This document shows positions 29,211 through 39,057 of a DNA stretch of 64,000 nt, in pieces. The DNA lies in the NCBI RefSeq assembly GCF_024594815.1, contig NZ_JANJOU010000003.1:1-64000 (forward strand). Direction: 5' to 3'. The translations under genes and the position numbers were made by a program. The notes under the pieces are model-generated. The model had not been told where the DNA came from. It saw only the letters and a list, made by a program, of their open reading frames with translations, and searched no databases. Numbering within the stretch: the first letter of the stretch is position 1; each line of letters opens with the position of its first letter. Origin of the DNA: Roseomonas populi (GTDB lineage Bacteria > Pseudomonadota > Alphaproteobacteria > Acetobacterales > Acetobacteraceae).

Positions 29211-29933
29211 CTATCGCAGCACCTTCGAGCGCAGGCCGGCGGAGCGGATGAGCCCGGTCACCTCGCCTGCCCTTAGGGGCGCCGGGCTGAGGAGGACATT
29301 CAACAGGGCGGTGAGGATTCCGGCCCTCTTCAGGTCCTGCGTTACCCCATGACCGCTATCCGCGATCACATGAATCTGGGTTCTCGGCGTCGCTACGCCC
29401 AGCAGGCGGTGGGCGTGCCTGAGTTCCCACTCATTACCCCCGAACAATGCCACGTACTCCATATCGGCCCGCGCATGTTCCAGGGCGTGCGTGACGGTAT
29501 GGACCTGTATCGCCGCCCTGTAAGGCTGCCACCGGTGCTCTTCGGGCGGAATGTGGTCGGGATGAACGCTGAACTGAGGCGAGAAGGCGATGGCGCGCCG
29601 GCAGCCCGGAATCATGGAAGCGAAATAAAGGGCGCCGAAGCCTCCCATGCTGTTCCCCAGCGTGACCGTGTCCGCCTTCGGCAGGCCCTGGAAGTGGTCC
29701 AGCACTGCCTGCCTGATGTCGTTGTACCAGGAGCGTCGCTTGTCCGTGACATAGGTGACCGTCGCGGTCCGGCCGGCAAGGCTCTGGCGCCATTCCTCCA
29801 CCTGGATACCGCCCATCCCCAGGCCGATGCCCGTGAAGGAGACGACGCGCCGCTCCGGATTGCCGACAGACCGGGTGATCCGCAACGCCTCGTCCTCGAC
29901 CAGGGTCTCGAAGGGGCTGACCTCTGACGCCAT
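29211..29933 (-). CDS. Alpha/beta-hydrolase-like protein
   Basis: A 240-residue cytosolic product. A nucleophile elbow GNSMGGFGALYFA and a C-terminal histidine in DSGHGV fit a serine hydrolase; the acid residue is unclear. Proteins of this type often accompany polysaccharide genes, but a substrate cannot be inferred. The start MASEVSPFETL is chosen because a GGCGAGGA ribosome site precedes it; a start five codons upstream is possible. It ends about 50 bp from the small-gene pair on the other strand. Confidence 0.6.
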   Translation of the reverse strand: MASEVSPFETLVEDEALRITRSVGNPERRVVSFTGIGLGMGGIQVEEWRQSLAGRTATVTYVTDKRRSWYNDIRQAVLDHFQGLPKADTVTLGNSMGGFGALYFASMIPGCRRAIAFSPQFSVHPDHIPPEEHRWQPYRAAIQVHTVTHALEHARADMEYVALFGGNEWELRHAHRLLGVATPRTQIHVIADSGHGVTQDLKRAGILTALLNVLLSPAPLRAGEVTGLIRSAGLRSKVLR

Positions 29934-30003
29934 CGATCCTCGCCGCAAGGGGCCAAGATTTAGCCGGCGGGAGGGCTCCGCCGCGCCTGGTCGGGGTAAG
30001 AGG

Positions 30004-30048
<45 letters not shown>

Positions 30049-30110
30049 GACTTACGTCTAGTGGTTGCTAGTACAGTAGCCACTAAGACGCAGCTTAAGT
30101 GACGCCAAAA

Positions 30111-30258
30111 TGGACTTGACGCCTTAAAGGCCTTGTGGACTTGATTTGTGGTGCTGGCGCTCGGAATCGAACCGAGGACCGCTCGATTACAAATCGAGTG
30201 CTCTGCCAACTGAGCTACGCCAGCCCTGCACCAAATTCTAAGCCATTCCATGGACTTG
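30111..30258. repeat. Three TGGACTTG direct repeats around the inner tRNA
   Basis: The octamer TGGACTTG is at 30111-30118, 30136-30143 and 30251-30258, all in one orientation, two on one side of the tRNA and one on the other. The first two are 25 bp apart. They could be arm-type binding sites for an integrase or excisionase. Confidence 0.6.
30149..30224 (-). tRNA. tRNA-Thr (anticodon TGT), intact, inside the insert
   Basis: Acceptor GCTGGCG pairs CGCCAGC, the D-arm is GCTC..GAGC, anticodon stem CTCGA/TCGAG encloses loop TTTGTAA, the T-arm CTCGG/CCGAG closes fully, discriminator A and encoded CCA follow. Apart from the anticodon loop it differs clearly from the split tRNA-Thr that surrounds it, so it is a different isodecoder and not a local duplicate. 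Confidence 0.97.
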
Positions 30259-30303
30259 GGAAGGGGTTAGTGCAACGTACTGCGAGAACGTTACGCTACT
30301 GTC

Positions 30304-30340
30304 TTACAAAACCGCTGCACTACCGCTGTGCTAACCCGGC
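30304..30340 (-). pseudogene. 5' half of a split tRNA-Thr (TGT)
   Basis: From 30340 downward the minus strand reads acceptor GCCGGGT, TA, D-arm GCAC/GTGC, anticodon 5' stem GCGGT and loop TTTGTAA, then changes to unrelated sequence. Joined to 30004-30048 it gives a 75-nt cloverleaf with a perfect acceptor stem and four of five anticodon-stem pairs. Confidence 0.88.
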
Positions 30341-30548
30341 CCGTACCCGGACATCTCGTCTCCAGGCGGCACTCCACCACGCCCCTCCCCCGCCATCCTG
30401 CCCCGTAGGCCTGAATGGCGCGGGCTCGCCGCGGTTAGGTCAGTCTAGCCCGGGATCACGGAGGCGTCATCCCCGCTCCTCGCCACCCGCCGCGACGATT
30501 CGGAATCCTGCTGTAACCGGCCGCTGTCCACCCTATGTTCCCGCGGTC

Positions 30549-32747
30549 ATGGATACCCTGCCGCCCGTCCTCTTCCAGCCCATTCGCCGCCCCGCCCCGC
30601 AGGGCGGCAAACCGCTGAAGGTCGTCTCCCCCTACGAGCCGGCGGGCGACCAGCCCACGGCCATCGCGGACCTGGTGGAAGGGCTGCGCGCGCGGGGTGA
30701 GCGCGACCAGGTGCTGCTCGGCGTCACGGGATCGGGCAAGACCTTCACCATGGCGAAGGTAATCGAGGCGGTGCAGCGCCCGACGCTGATCCTGGCGCCG
30801 AACAAGACCCTGGCCGCCCAGCTCTACGGGGAGATGAAGTCCTTCTTCCCCGAGAATGCCGTGGAGTACTTCGTCTCCTACTACGACTACTACCAGCCGG
30901 AAGCCTACGTCCCTCGGACCGATACCTACATCGAGAAGGACGCCCAGATTAACGAGCAGATCGACCGGATGCGCCACTCGGCCACCCAGGCGCTGCTCGA
31001 GCGGCGGGACGTGGTGATCGTCGCCTCCGTCTCCTGCATCTACGGCATCGGCTCGGTCGAGACCTACGGCAACATGACCGTGAAGCTGGAGGTCGGCGGC
31101 AAGATCGACCGCGACGTGCTGGTGAAGGCGCTGGTGGAGCTGCAGTATCGCCGCAACGACACCGCCTTCCAGCGCGGCACCTTCCGCCTGCGCGGCGAGA
31201 CGGTGGATGTTTGGCCCTCCCACCTCGAGGACCGCGCCTGGCGCATCTCCCTGTTCGGCGACGAGATCGACGGGCTGCGCGAGTTCGACCCGCTGACGGG
31301 CGAGGTGGCCGGCGAGATGGAGCGCGTGGCGATCTACGCGAACAGCCACTACGTCACGCCCCGCCCGACGCTGATCCAGGCCATCCGCGACATCAAGATC
31401 GAGCTGAAGGAGACGCTGGCCCGCCTGCAATCCGAGGGCAAGCTGCTGGAGGCGCAGCGCCTGGAGCAGCGCACCACCTTCGACATCGAGATGATGGAGA
31501 CGACCGGCGCCTGCAAAGGCATCGAGAACTACTCCCGCTACCTCTCCGGCCGCGGCCCCGGCCAGCCGCCGCCGACGCTCTTCGAGTACCTGCCGGAAGG
31601 CGCCCTGCTGATCGTGGACGAGAGCCACGTCACCGTCGGCCAGATCGGCGGCATGGCGCGCGGCGACTTCGCGCGGAAGTCCGTGCTGGCGGATTTCGGC
31701 TTCCGCCTGCCCTCCTGCATGGATAACCGCCCCCTGAAGTTCGAGGAGTGGGAGCAGTTCCGGCCAGACACGCTCTTCGTCTCCGCCACGCCCGGCGCCT
31801 GGGAGATGGAGCGCACCGGCGGCACCTTCGCCGAGCAGGTCATCCGCCCCACCGGCCTCATCGACCCGCCCGTGGAGATCCGCCCCGTGGAGGGCCAGGT
31901 GGACGACCTGCTGGCCGAGTGCCGCGACGTGATCGCGGCCGGCGGCCGCGTGCTGGCCACCACGCTGACCAAGCGGATGGCCGAGGACCTGACGGAGTAC
32001 ATGACGGAGACGGGCATCAAGGTCCGCTACCTCCACTCCGACGTGGACACGCTGGAGCGGATCGAGATCATCCGCGACCTCCGCCGCGGCGTCTTCGACG
32101 TGCTGGTCGGTATCAACCTGCTGCGCGAGGGGCTGGACATCCCGGAGTGCCGGATGGTCGCCATCCTGGACGCCGACAAGGAGGGCTTCCTCCGCTCCAC
32201 CACCTCCCTCATCCAGACCATCGGCCGCGCCGCGCGCAACGCGGAGGGGCGCGTGATCCTCTACGCCGACCGCATGACGGACAGCATGCGCCGCGCGATT
32301 GAGGAGACGGATCGCCGCCGCGCCAAGCAGGTGGCCTACAACACGGAGCACGGCATCACCCCGCAGACCATCCGGCGCGACATCGCGGACGTGCTGCAAT
32401 CCGTGTACGAGCAGGACTACGTCACGGTGGAGGCGGTGGAGGACGACGCCTCTTCCCACTTCATCGGCCACAACCTGCGCGCCAGCATCTCGGAGCTGGA
32501 GCGCCGGATGCGCGCCGCCGCCGCCGACCTGGAGTTCGAGACCGCCGCCCGCCTGCGCGACGAGATCAAGCGGCTGGAGAACCTGGAACTGGGCCTGGAC
32601 GCCCCTCCCCCCTCCGGGCACGAGGCCCGGAGCAAGGCGGACTGGAAGCCCAAGCCGCTGGGCCCCGGCGGTGGCGGCTACGATCCGGACAAGCGCAGCA
32701 CCCGCACGGCCTCGCGCGGGGCGCCTCGGCGGAAGAAGGCGGGTTAG
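30549..32747 (+). CDS. uvrB: UvrABC system protein B
   Basis: Damage-verification helicase of nucleotide excision repair, 732 residues. Walker [13 protein letters not shown], the beta-hairpin region [20 protein letters not shown], motif II VDESHVT, motif [11 protein letters not shown], and a C-terminal UVR coiled-coil for UvrC binding ([17 protein letters not shown]) are all present. The C-terminus extends beyond the E. coli protein with a basic tail. The start [14 protein letters not shown] is followed at once by conserved sequence; upstream in-frame sequence runs into the tRNA region. No LexA-type GTTC-N7-GTTC box is visible upstream. It ends with a 4-bp overlap with the convergent lytic transglycosylase gene. 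Confidence 0.97.
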   Translation: MDTLPPVLFQPIRRPAPQGGKPLKVVSPYEPAGDQPTAIADLVEGLRARGERDQVLLGVTGSGKTFTMAKVIEAVQRPTLILAPNKTLAAQLYGEMKSFFPENAVEYFVSYYDYYQPEAYVPRTDTYIEKDAQINEQIDRMRHSATQALLERRDVVIVASVSCIYGIGSVETYGNMTVKLEVGGKIDRDVLVKALVELQYRRNDTAFQRGTFRLRGETVDVWPSHLEDRAWRISLFGDEIDGLREFDPLTGEVAGEMERVAIYANSHYVTPRPTLIQAIRDIKIELKETLARLQSEGKLLEAQRLEQRTTFDIEMMETTGACKGIENYSRYLSGRGPGQPPPTLFEYLPEGALLIVDESHVTVGQIGGMARGDFARKSVLADFGFRLPSCMDNRPLKFEEWEQFRPDTLFVSATPGAWEMERTGGTFAEQVIRPTGLIDPPVEIRPVEGQVDDLLAECRDVIAAGGRVLATTLTKRMAEDLTEYMTETGIKVRYLHSDVDTLERIEIIRDLRRGVFDVLVGINLLREGLDIPECRMVAILDADKEGFLRSTTSLIQTIGRAARNAEGRVILYADRMTDSMRRAIEETDRRRAKQVAYNTEHGITPQTIRRDIADVLQSVYEQDYVTVEAVEDDASSHFIGHNLRASISELERRMRAAAADLEFETAARLRDEIKRLENLELGLDAPPPSGHEARSKADWKPKPLGPGGGGYDPDKRSTRTASRGAPRRKKAG

Positions 32748-33553
32748 TAGGTCATCCCGGTCGGCGCGCTGGGCGTCACGAGCCCGCCGCCGTCGAAGGC
32801 GCGCAGACTGGGATCGTCGGAGACGGCCATCACCCCCGTGCCGTAGCCGCCCGAGGAGTAGCCACCCGAGTAGGAGCCCGCCGCCGCCTCCGCCCAGACC
32901 CCGTCCATTGCCACCGGCGTGCCGAGGTTCGGCACCACCTTGGCGAGGTAGTTCACCGTCTCGTCCGGCAGGATCATGGCGCCGGAAAGCACGCCCTCCA
33001 CCCGCAACGGCCCCGCATTGTAGGCGGCCACGAAGCCCGGCGCGCCGAAGCGGTCCGACATCTCCCGGATGTATGCGGCGCCGGCCAGGATGTTGTCGCG
33101 GGGGTCGTAGGGGTCGTCCCCCAGCCCGTGCAGGTCGCGCAGCCGCTCATAGGTGCGCGGCATCACCTGCATCAGCCCCATGGCGCCCACGGGCGAGGTG
33201 ATGGGCAGGCCGTCCGAGCCGTTGATCCGCCCGCCCGTCTCCTGCCGCATGATGGCGCGGACCCAACCCTCCGAGATCTGATAGCGGTTCGCCGCCTCCC
33301 GGATATGCGGCCCCCAGGGATCGCCCGGCGGGCCGGGCACGCGATAGCGGCGCCTGGCCGCCTGGGCACGGTAGGCCCGGGCCGCGGCGCGGCTGGCCGC
33401 GCGGTCGTCCACCGGCGAGGCGCCGGAGGAGGCATCGTAGCCGGCCTCCGGGGCATAGGCCTGCGGGGCGGGCGCCGGCGTACCCGCGCAGGCGGCGAGC
33501 AGGCCGAGGCCGAGAAGCGGGGCGGCGGAGCGAAAGGGGCGGAACCGGACCAT
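32744..33553 (-). CDS. Lytic transglycosylase lipoprotein
   Basis: A 269-residue lipoprotein with signal peptide and lipobox LLAAC near residue 20. The SLT domain (about residues 85-210) has the catalytic glutamate in IMRQETGG and the signature [16 protein letters not shown] and AAYNAGP. It cleaves peptidoglycan to 1,6-anhydromuropeptides at the outer membrane. A Gly/Ser/Tyr-rich C-terminal tail follows the domain. The start [10 protein letters not shown] is chosen because it begins the signal peptide. Confidence 0.88.
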   Translation of the reverse strand: MVRFRPFRSAAPLLGLGLLAACAGTPAPAPQAYAPEAGYDASSGASPVDDRAASRAAARAYRAQAARRRYRVPGPPGDPWGPHIREAANRYQISEGWVRAIMRQETGGRINGSDGLPITSPVGAMGLMQVMPRTYERLRDLHGLGDDPYDPRDNILAGAAYIREMSDRFGAPGFVAAYNAGPLRVEGVLSGAMILPDETVNYLAKVVPNLGTPVAMDGVWAEAAAGSYSGGYSSGGYGTGVMAVSDDPSLRAFDGGGLVTPSAPTGMTY

Positions 33554-33641
33554 GCCCCTATCCTGCCCTATCCAGCGCCGGCCTGCGGCGGCCCCACAGC
33601 ATCCGGCCGCCGGATGTGGCGGCCGGGCCACACGGGCAGGG

Positions 33642-34622
33642 TCAGTTGTCCAGCCGCACGTCCGCGTTGCGCGCCACCTCCCGCCACTTGGCGATCTCCG
33701 CCCGCACGAAGGCGTTAGCCTCCGCCACCGTCTGCGGCGCGGGCGCCCCGCCCAGCTGCACCACCCGCGCGGCGAAGGCCGGGTCTCGCAGCAGGGCCGT
33801 GACGTCGGCGTTCACCCGGTTCACCACCGCCTCCGGCGTGCCAGTGGGCACGGCGATCCCCGCCCAGCCGATCGCCTCATAGCCCGGGATGGCCTCGGCG
33901 ATGGCGGGCACCTCCGGCAGCTGCGGCGCGCGTGCCGCGGAGGTGACGCCGAGCGCCTTGATCCGGCCCCCGCGGATATGCGGCAGGGCACTCGCCACGC
34001 TGTCGAACATCATCGGGATGTTGCCCGCCAGCAGGTCCGCCATGGCCGGCCCGCTGCCGCGATAGGGCACGTGGGTCAGCTTCACCCCGGCCTTGGAGCA
34101 GAACAGCTCCGCCGACATGTGCTGGGACGTGCCGGGCCCGCCGCTGCCGTAGGAGATGCCTCCCGGATCCGCCTTTGCCGCCGCGATCAGCCCCGCGATG
34201 TCGTTCGGCGCGAAGGAGGGGTGTGCCACGATCATCAGCGGCACGGTGAACATCAGCGTGACGTAGTTGAAGTCCTTCTCCGCGTCGTAGGGCAGGCTGC
34301 GGATCACGCTGGGGTTGATCCCGTTCGTCCCTGACGTGGAGGCCACCAGGGTGTAGCCGTCCGGCGCCGCCCGTGCCCCGGCCTCCGTGCCCACCACCCC
34401 GGCGCCGCCGGCCCGGTTCTCCACCACCACGCGCTGCGGCCACTTGGCGGAGAGGGCCTCGGCCAGCACGCGCCCGATCGTGTCCGTGGCCTGCCCCGGC
34501 GGGAAGGGGATGAGGAGGCGCACGGGCCGCGCGGGCCAAGCCTCCTGCGCCAGGACGGGGCGGAGCGCCGGCAAGGCCAGGGCGGTGCCCAGCAGGCCGC
34601 GGCGGGCAATGTGGTTGTTCAT
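33642..34622 (-). CDS. Bug/TctC-family periplasmic solute receptor
   Basis: A 326-residue tripartite-tricarboxylate-transporter receptor. The signal peptide has a twin-arginine-like RRGLLG followed by ALALPAL and a cleavage site after VLAQ. Core motifs PFPPGQATDTIGR, ENRAGGAG and HVPYRGSGPAMADL are typical. No TctA/TctB membrane partner lies nearby, which is common for this very expanded family. Ligand is probably a carboxylate but unknown. Confidence 0.9.
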   Translation of the reverse strand: MNNHIARRGLLGTALALPALRPVLAQEAWPARPVRLLIPFPPGQATDTIGRVLAEALSAKWPQRVVVENRAGGAGVVGTEAGARAAPDGYTLVASTSGTNGINPSVIRSLPYDAEKDFNYVTLMFTVPLMIVAHPSFAPNDIAGLIAAAKADPGGISYGSGGPGTSQHMSAELFCSKAGVKLTHVPYRGSGPAMADLLAGNIPMMFDSVASALPHIRGGRIKALGVTSAARAPQLPEVPAIAEAIPGYEAIGWAGIAVPTGTPEAVVNRVNADVTALLRDPAFAARVVQLGGAPAPQTVAEANAFVRAEIAKWREVARNADVRLDN

Positions 34623-34842
34623 GGCGTGGCCTCCCCGTTCGGTGCAGCCGGCCATAGGGCGCCGGAGGGGGCCGGAGCAAGCTATGCCACGCGCATGCCC
34701 GATCCGCACAACAATCTTACGGCTGGGGGTGACTGCCGGACAGAAACTCACCCAGTGTCACACCCGCCGGGGAGCGCTGCCCGGGGCTGCAACCCGACCG
34801 CGCCGTCCGTCTTTCACCTGCATCGAAGAACGGGGAAGAACG

Positions 34843-35736
34843 ATGCTCGGTCGGGCCTGGCGCCTCACGAAGGACGCCGTTCTCGGCTTCGTGGACCACG
34901 AGGCGATGACGCGGGGGGCGGCGATCGCCTGCTACACCCTTTTCTCCATAGCGCCGCTCCTGGTCCTCGCCGTTGCCATCGCTGGCTTCTTCTTCGGCCG
35001 GGACACGGTCAGCGAGGCCGTTTCCGCGCAGCTCACCGGTCTCGTCGGGCAGGAAGGCGGCAAGGCCATCGTGGAGGTGATGAAGGGCAGCCAGGAGAGT
35101 TCGAGCGGCAAGGGCTTCGCCGCGCTGATCGGCTTCGGCGTCCTCTTCGTCACCGCGTCCGGCGTGTTCGCGGAGTTGCAGGGCGCGCTCAACGTCATCT
35201 GGCAGGCGGAAGCGAAGCCCGTCTCCGTCGGCGCCCTGGTGAAGGCGCGCGCCCTCTCCATCGGACTGGTGGGGGCAACGGGCTTCCTTCTCCTCGTCTC
35301 CCTCATGGTCAGCGCCCTGCTCTCGGCCTTCGGCTCCTGGCTCACGGGCTTCGTGCCGGCGCTGGAAATCCTGCTGAAGATCGTGAACTTCGTGGTCGGC
35401 GTCGGGCTCACCTCGCTGCTCTTCGCCGCGATCTACAAGATCCTGCCGGACCGCCACCTGGCCTGGCGGGACGTGGCAGTGGGTGCCGTCATCACCTCCT
35501 TCCTGTTCAGCGTCGGGAAGACGGTGATCGGCTGGTACATCGGCGGCAGTGGCATGACGCAGAGCTACGGCGCGGCCGGCGCGCTGATCGTGGTGCTGGT
35601 CTGGGTCTACTACTCCGCCCAGGTCTTCCTGCTCGGCGCCGAGTTCACCCGTGCCTGGGCCGCGCGGGAGGGCGCCTGGAAGGGCCATATGCCCGCGCGC
35701 AGCACCCCCGAGCCGATCGGGGCTGACGCGCCCTGA
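34843..35736 (+). CDS. YihY/BrkB-family membrane protein
   Basis: A 297-residue protein with about six transmembrane helices. The family block GAAIACYTLFSIAPLLV near the N-terminus and SYGAAGALIVVLVWVYY near the C-terminus are conserved. The family was once called ribonuclease BN by mistake; its function is unknown. A GGGGAAGAACG ribosome site precedes the ATG at 34843. It stands alone between divergent and convergent neighbours. Confidence 0.9.
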   Translation: MLGRAWRLTKDAVLGFVDHEAMTRGAAIACYTLFSIAPLLVLAVAIAGFFFGRDTVSEAVSAQLTGLVGQEGGKAIVEVMKGSQESSSGKGFAALIGFGVLFVTASGVFAELQGALNVIWQAEAKPVSVGALVKARALSIGLVGATGFLLLVSLMVSALLSAFGSWLTGFVPALEILLKIVNFVVGVGLTSLLFAAIYKILPDRHLAWRDVAVGAVITSFLFSVGKTVIGWYIGGSGMTQSYGAAGALIVVLVWVYYSAQVFLLGAEFTRAWAAREGAWKGHMPARSTPEPIGADAP

Positions 35737-35805
35737 AGCAGGCTGCAGCCTCAGCCGGTGGCTTTGGCCAGGGCTGCGCTCCACCGTCGCTCTGCGTGCG
35801 AGAGG

Positions 35806-36273
35806 TCACCCGACAGATATGGCCGGTCGTTCGGCGACGTACGCCACCCGTCTCCCCGGAACGAAGCCCAGCGTCTCGTAAAAGGCGTGAACCCGCGGAT
35901 CCGCACGCCCGCTTTGCATCAGGACGTGGTGGCAGTCCTCTGTCCAGGCCCGGGCAAGCGCAGCCGCAACAACCGCCCGCCCATGCCCCCGCCCCTGGAA
36001 ATTGGGATGTGTGACGACGTTCTCCAGGAAGCCGTGTCGTCGCCCGCCACGGAGGAGGTTGGGTGCGGTGACGAGCATGCAGCTTGCCGCGATGCACCCC
36101 GGCCCATCGGACACGAAAACATGGACACCCGGATGCGCCAGGGTTTCTTGCCAGACGCGCTCGGCCGGCGTCCCGGATTCGACGGTGCGACTGACCTCGG
36201 ATGCCGCGAACAGCGCCAGGAGTGACGAAAGATCGGAGGCAAGAGCCAGGCGTGCGGTGGGCATTCCCGTCAT
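35806..36273 (-). CDS. GNAT-family N-acetyltransferase
   Basis: A 155-residue acetyltransferase. The acetyl-CoA loop is VTHPNFQGRGHGRAVVAAAL and the C-terminal strand FYETLGFVPGRR is typical. Substrate unknown. The start may be three codons later (ATG at 36264), which has the better GAGATGACGGGA spacing. Confidence 0.85.
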   Translation of the reverse strand: MTGMPTARLALASDLSSLLALFAASEVSRTVESGTPAERVWQETLAHPGVHVFVSDGPGCIAASCMLVTAPNLLRGGRRHGFLENVVTHPNFQGRGHGRAVVAAALARAWTEDCHHVLMQSGRADPRVHAFYETLGFVPGRRVAYVAERPAISVG

Positions 36274-36381
36274 CTCGCTGATGAGGGTACGACCGAAAAG
36301 GGTAGATTTTTGTCTGTGTGGCTGAACGGCTTCTGAGGCGCCTTACAGCCGCGGACCGGGCAGACTAGGGCAGCAACACGC

Positions 36382-37320
36382 TCAGGGCGTCTCCTCACCT
36401 CCCTTAGGCGCCACGGGCCAGGCGAACATCAGTTCATGCTTGTTGTGCGCGCCGTGGAACACCGCCCCGCCAGGGATGGCCGCGAAGGCGGCCGCCGTCT
36501 CGTGGTCCGTCTCGCCCTGGAACTTGATGGTGACGACAATGTTCTTCGCCGCCCCGGCCTCCATCCAGCGGCGGACCAGTCCCAGCAGCCGCGCCGGGTA
36601 GCAGATCACGTCGCTGAACAGCCAGTCCACGGGGAATGGATCCAACCCGAAGGCGCTCTCCCGCCGCACCGTCACCTCAGGCATCGCGGCCACGCGCGGG
36701 TCCATCTCGGCCTTGTCCACCGCCGTCACGCGGGCGCCGAGCTCCGCCAGGGCCCAGCTCCACCCGCCCGGCACGGCGCCGAGGTCCAGGCAGTGCTCGC
36801 CGGGCTGCGGCCAGCGGCCGATGCGGACCAGTGCCTCCCACAACTTCAGATAGGCCCGGCTGGGCGGTCCCTCACGGTCTTCCACGAAGGCCGGGGCGCC
36901 GTTGATGAAGGGGCTGCTCTTGGTCGGGCTCGCCAGCATCCGGTCCGGGGCCAGCAGCGTCCAGCCGCCGAGGTGCGAGGCGGGCGGCAGGGCGGGGAAG
37001 GTGATCGGCTTCGGCCGCAGCACCGGCAGGGCATCCCGGATCAGCGCGGCGCGGCGATGGTGCGCCACGTCCAGCAGCCCCCAGTTGCGCTGGATCGCCC
37101 GCAGCGCGTCGGCGGCGGCCTTGATGGAGGGCACGGGCATTTCCCGCGGCGCGTCCCAGACATCCAGCGCCCAGGGGGTGGCGTTTGGCCCATCGGGCAC
37201 CGGATCCGGCGAGAGCGCCAGCGGCCCGTGCCACCCGCCGATGCGGCGCCCGGCGCGGCGGAGGTCTTCTTCCAGCTCCGCCTCAAACCCCTCGGCCGCC
37301 AGGTAGGCGGAGCGGATCAT
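36382..37320 (-). CDS. rlmM: RlmM-like 23S rRNA 2'-O-methyltransferase
   Basis: A 312-residue SAM-dependent methyltransferase with an FtsJ-type Rossmann domain, SAM loop CLDLGAVPGGWSWAL, and conserved lysine/aspartate positions (VDKAEMD, IKFQGE). It resembles RlmM, which methylates C2498 of 23S rRNA. It overlaps the upstream DUF423 gene by 4 bp (ATGA). The same two-gene pairing (ygdD-rlmM) occurs in E. coli, which supports the call. Confidence 0.82.
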   Translation of the reverse strand: MIRSAYLAAEGFEAELEEDLRRAGRRIGGWHGPLALSPDPVPDGPNATPWALDVWDAPREMPVPSIKAAADALRAIQRNWGLLDVAHHRRAALIRDALPVLRPKPITFPALPPASHLGGWTLLAPDRMLASPTKSSPFINGAPAFVEDREGPPSRAYLKLWEALVRIGRWPQPGEHCLDLGAVPGGWSWALAELGARVTAVDKAEMDPRVAAMPEVTVRRESAFGLDPFPVDWLFSDVICYPARLLGLVRRWMEAGAAKNIVVTIKFQGETDHETAAAFAAIPGGAVFHGAHNKHELMFAWPVAPKGGEETP

Positions 37321-37682
37321 GCGCGCTGGAACAGGGCAGAGATCGCCAGCAGCAGCCAGCCCAGCATCAGCAGCATCCCGCCCGTCGGCGCCACCGGCCC
37401 GAGGCTGCGGCCCGTGGTGGCCACGTACCAGACGGCCCCGCAGAACAGGATCATCCCGGCCAGGAAGGCCAGCCCTGCTCCGTTAATGGCCCAGCCGCCC
37501 CAGCGTTCCGCCAGGATGCCGGCCGCGATCAGCGCCAGCGCGTGCCAGCCCTGCTGGGTCAGGGCGTTGTCGATCATCCGCGTGCGGGCGGGATTGAGGG
37601 CGAGCCCATGCGCCGCATAGGCGGAGAGGCCAACGGCGAGCAGCCCGGCCAGGGCGCCGGCCGCGATGAAGAGACGGGACAT
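37317..37682 (-). CDS. DUF423 membrane protein
   Basis: A 121-residue protein with four transmembrane helices, of the DUF423 (YgdD) family: AYAAHGL near the N-terminus and GMILFCGAVWYVA later. Function unknown. It is translationally coupled to the rlmM-like gene by an ATGA overlap. Confidence 0.88.
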   Translation of the reverse strand: MSRLFIAAGALAGLLAVGLSAYAAHGLALNPARTRMIDNALTQQGWHALALIAAGILAERWGGWAINGAGLAFLAGMILFCGAVWYVATTGRSLGPVAPTGGMLLMLGWLLLAISALFQRA

Positions 37683-37787
37683 GCCCGAGGGTTAGCAGAA
37701 GCCGGCGCCCATAGGGAGGCACGGCGCTTGCCGGGTAGCGGGCCGCCACCTATCCCAATTGCCTCCCTGCCCCGGAAGATCGACGCC

Positions 37788-38990
37788 ATGATCACCCTCG
37801 CCAGCCGCCTGGACACCGTCGCCCCCTCCGCCTCGGTGGTGATGACCCAGCGCTCGCGGGAGCTGGCGGCCTCCGGCGCGAAGGTCATCGCCCTCACCCA
37901 GGGCCAGCCGGACTTCCCCACCCCGCCCCACGCCATCGAGGCCGCGAACCGCGCGGCACTGGAAGGGCAGACGAAGTACCCGCCACTGGCCGGCACTGCC
38001 CCGATCAAGGAAGCCATCCGCCGCAAGTTCAACCGGGAGAACGGGCTGGACTACGAGCTGGACGAGATCCTCGTCGGCAATGGCGGCAAGCAGATCCTCT
38101 ACAACGCCATGATGGCCACGCTGAACCCGGGGGACGAGGTGATTATCCCCCGCCCCTTCTGGATCAGCTACGCCGACATGGCCCGCCTCGGTGGCGCCAC
38201 CCCCGTGCCGGTGGACTGCCCCCAGTCGAACGGCTTCAAGCTGCGGCCGGAGGAGCTGGAAGCCGCCATCACCCCCCGCACCCGCTGGGTGGTGCTGAAC
38301 TTCCCCAACAACCCCACCGGCGCCGCCTGCACCTGGGCGGAGATGCGCGCCATCGCCGACGTGGTCCTGCGCCACCCGCAGGTGATGGTGCTGAGCGACG
38401 ACATGTACGAGCACCTGCTCTACGACGGCTTCGAGTTCTGCACGATCGCCCAGGTGGAGCCGGCGCTGCGCGACCGCGTGCTGACGGTGAACGGCGTCTC
38501 CAAGACCTACGCCATGACGGGCTGGCGCGTGGGCTATTGCGGCGGCCCGCGCGCCCTCATCAAGGGCATGACGAACATGCAGGGTCAGTCCACCGGCGGC
38601 GCCTCCTCCATCGGGCAGGCGGCGGCGGTGGCGGCGCTGGACGGGCCGCAGGACTTCCTGAAGGAGCGGGCGGAGTCCTTCCGCGTGCGCCGGAACCTCG
38701 TGGTGGAGATGCTGAACGAGGCGCGGGGCGTCACCTGCCACAAGCCGGAAGGCGCCTTCTACGTCTTCCCCGACATCTCCGGCTGCATCGGCCGCACCAC
38801 GCCCGGCGGGCGGCGAATCACCACGGACGCGGAGTTCGCCATGGCCCTGCTGGAGGAGGCCCATGTCGGCACCGTCTATGGCGCCGCCTACGGCATGAGC
38901 CCGCATGTGCGGATCTCCTACGCCATCAAGCCAGACGACCTGCGGGAGGGCTGCGCGCGGATCCAGGAATTCTGCCAGGGCTTGCGCTGA
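37788..38990 (+). CDS. Aspartate-type aminotransferase (class I)
   Basis: A 400-residue PLP enzyme of aminotransferase subgroup I-gamma, the aspartate/prephenate aminotransferase type of alphaproteobacteria. NFPNNPTGA, SDDMYEHLLYDGF, and the PLP lysine in VNGVSKTYAMTGWRVGY are present, with the substrate-binding arginine in PHVRISYAI. The start MITLASRLDTVAPS is the first ATG that fits the family; the in-frame extension upstream belongs to the opposite-strand DUF423 region. Spacing suggests it is a monocistron. Confidence 0.9.
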   Translation: MITLASRLDTVAPSASVVMTQRSRELAASGAKVIALTQGQPDFPTPPHAIEAANRAALEGQTKYPPLAGTAPIKEAIRRKFNRENGLDYELDEILVGNGGKQILYNAMMATLNPGDEVIIPRPFWISYADMARLGGATPVPVDCPQSNGFKLRPEELEAAITPRTRWVVLNFPNNPTGAACTWAEMRAIADVVLRHPQVMVLSDDMYEHLLYDGFEFCTIAQVEPALRDRVLTVNGVSKTYAMTGWRVGYCGGPRALIKGMTNMQGQSTGGASSIGQAAAVAALDGPQDFLKERAESFRVRRNLVVEMLNEARGVTCHKPEGAFYVFPDISGCIGRTTPGGRRITTDAEFAMALLEEAHVGTVYGAAYGMSPHVRISYAIKPDDLREGCARIQEFCQGLR

Positions 38991-39057
38991 GGGCTGGCGC
39001 ATCGCTTGCTTTCCCTCCGGCGGCGGAACCTTCCGCCCGGGCAAGGGGAGAGCGGGG

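Larger units (their letters stand above)
30049..30310. mobile_element. 262-bp insert in tRNA-Thr carrying an intact tRNA-Thr
   Basis: The insert separates the two halves of a tRNA-Thr(TGT) and is bounded by a 7-bp direct repeat, TTACAAA (30042-30048 and 30304-30310), which is the anticodon loop. It contains a complete tRNA-Thr(TGT) and three copies of TGGACTTG, but no reading frame long enough for a recombinase. Joining its ends recreates GTCTTACAAAGAC, a dyad around the 7-bp core as expected of a tyrosine-recombinase site. Deleting it restores a full tRNA. Mobility is inferred; it could be a remnant of a larger element. Confidence 0.65.

Noticed and set aside
30049-30303. The tRNA-Thr insert as a group I intron
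   Set aside because: The anticodon-loop position would fit, but the insert consists mainly of an intact tRNA and lacks recognisable P3/P7 core segments. It cannot be fully excluded without RNA data.
30400-30548. LexA box in front of uvrB
   Set aside because: No GTTC-N7-GTTC or related palindrome is present; the single GTTC near 30538 has no partner.
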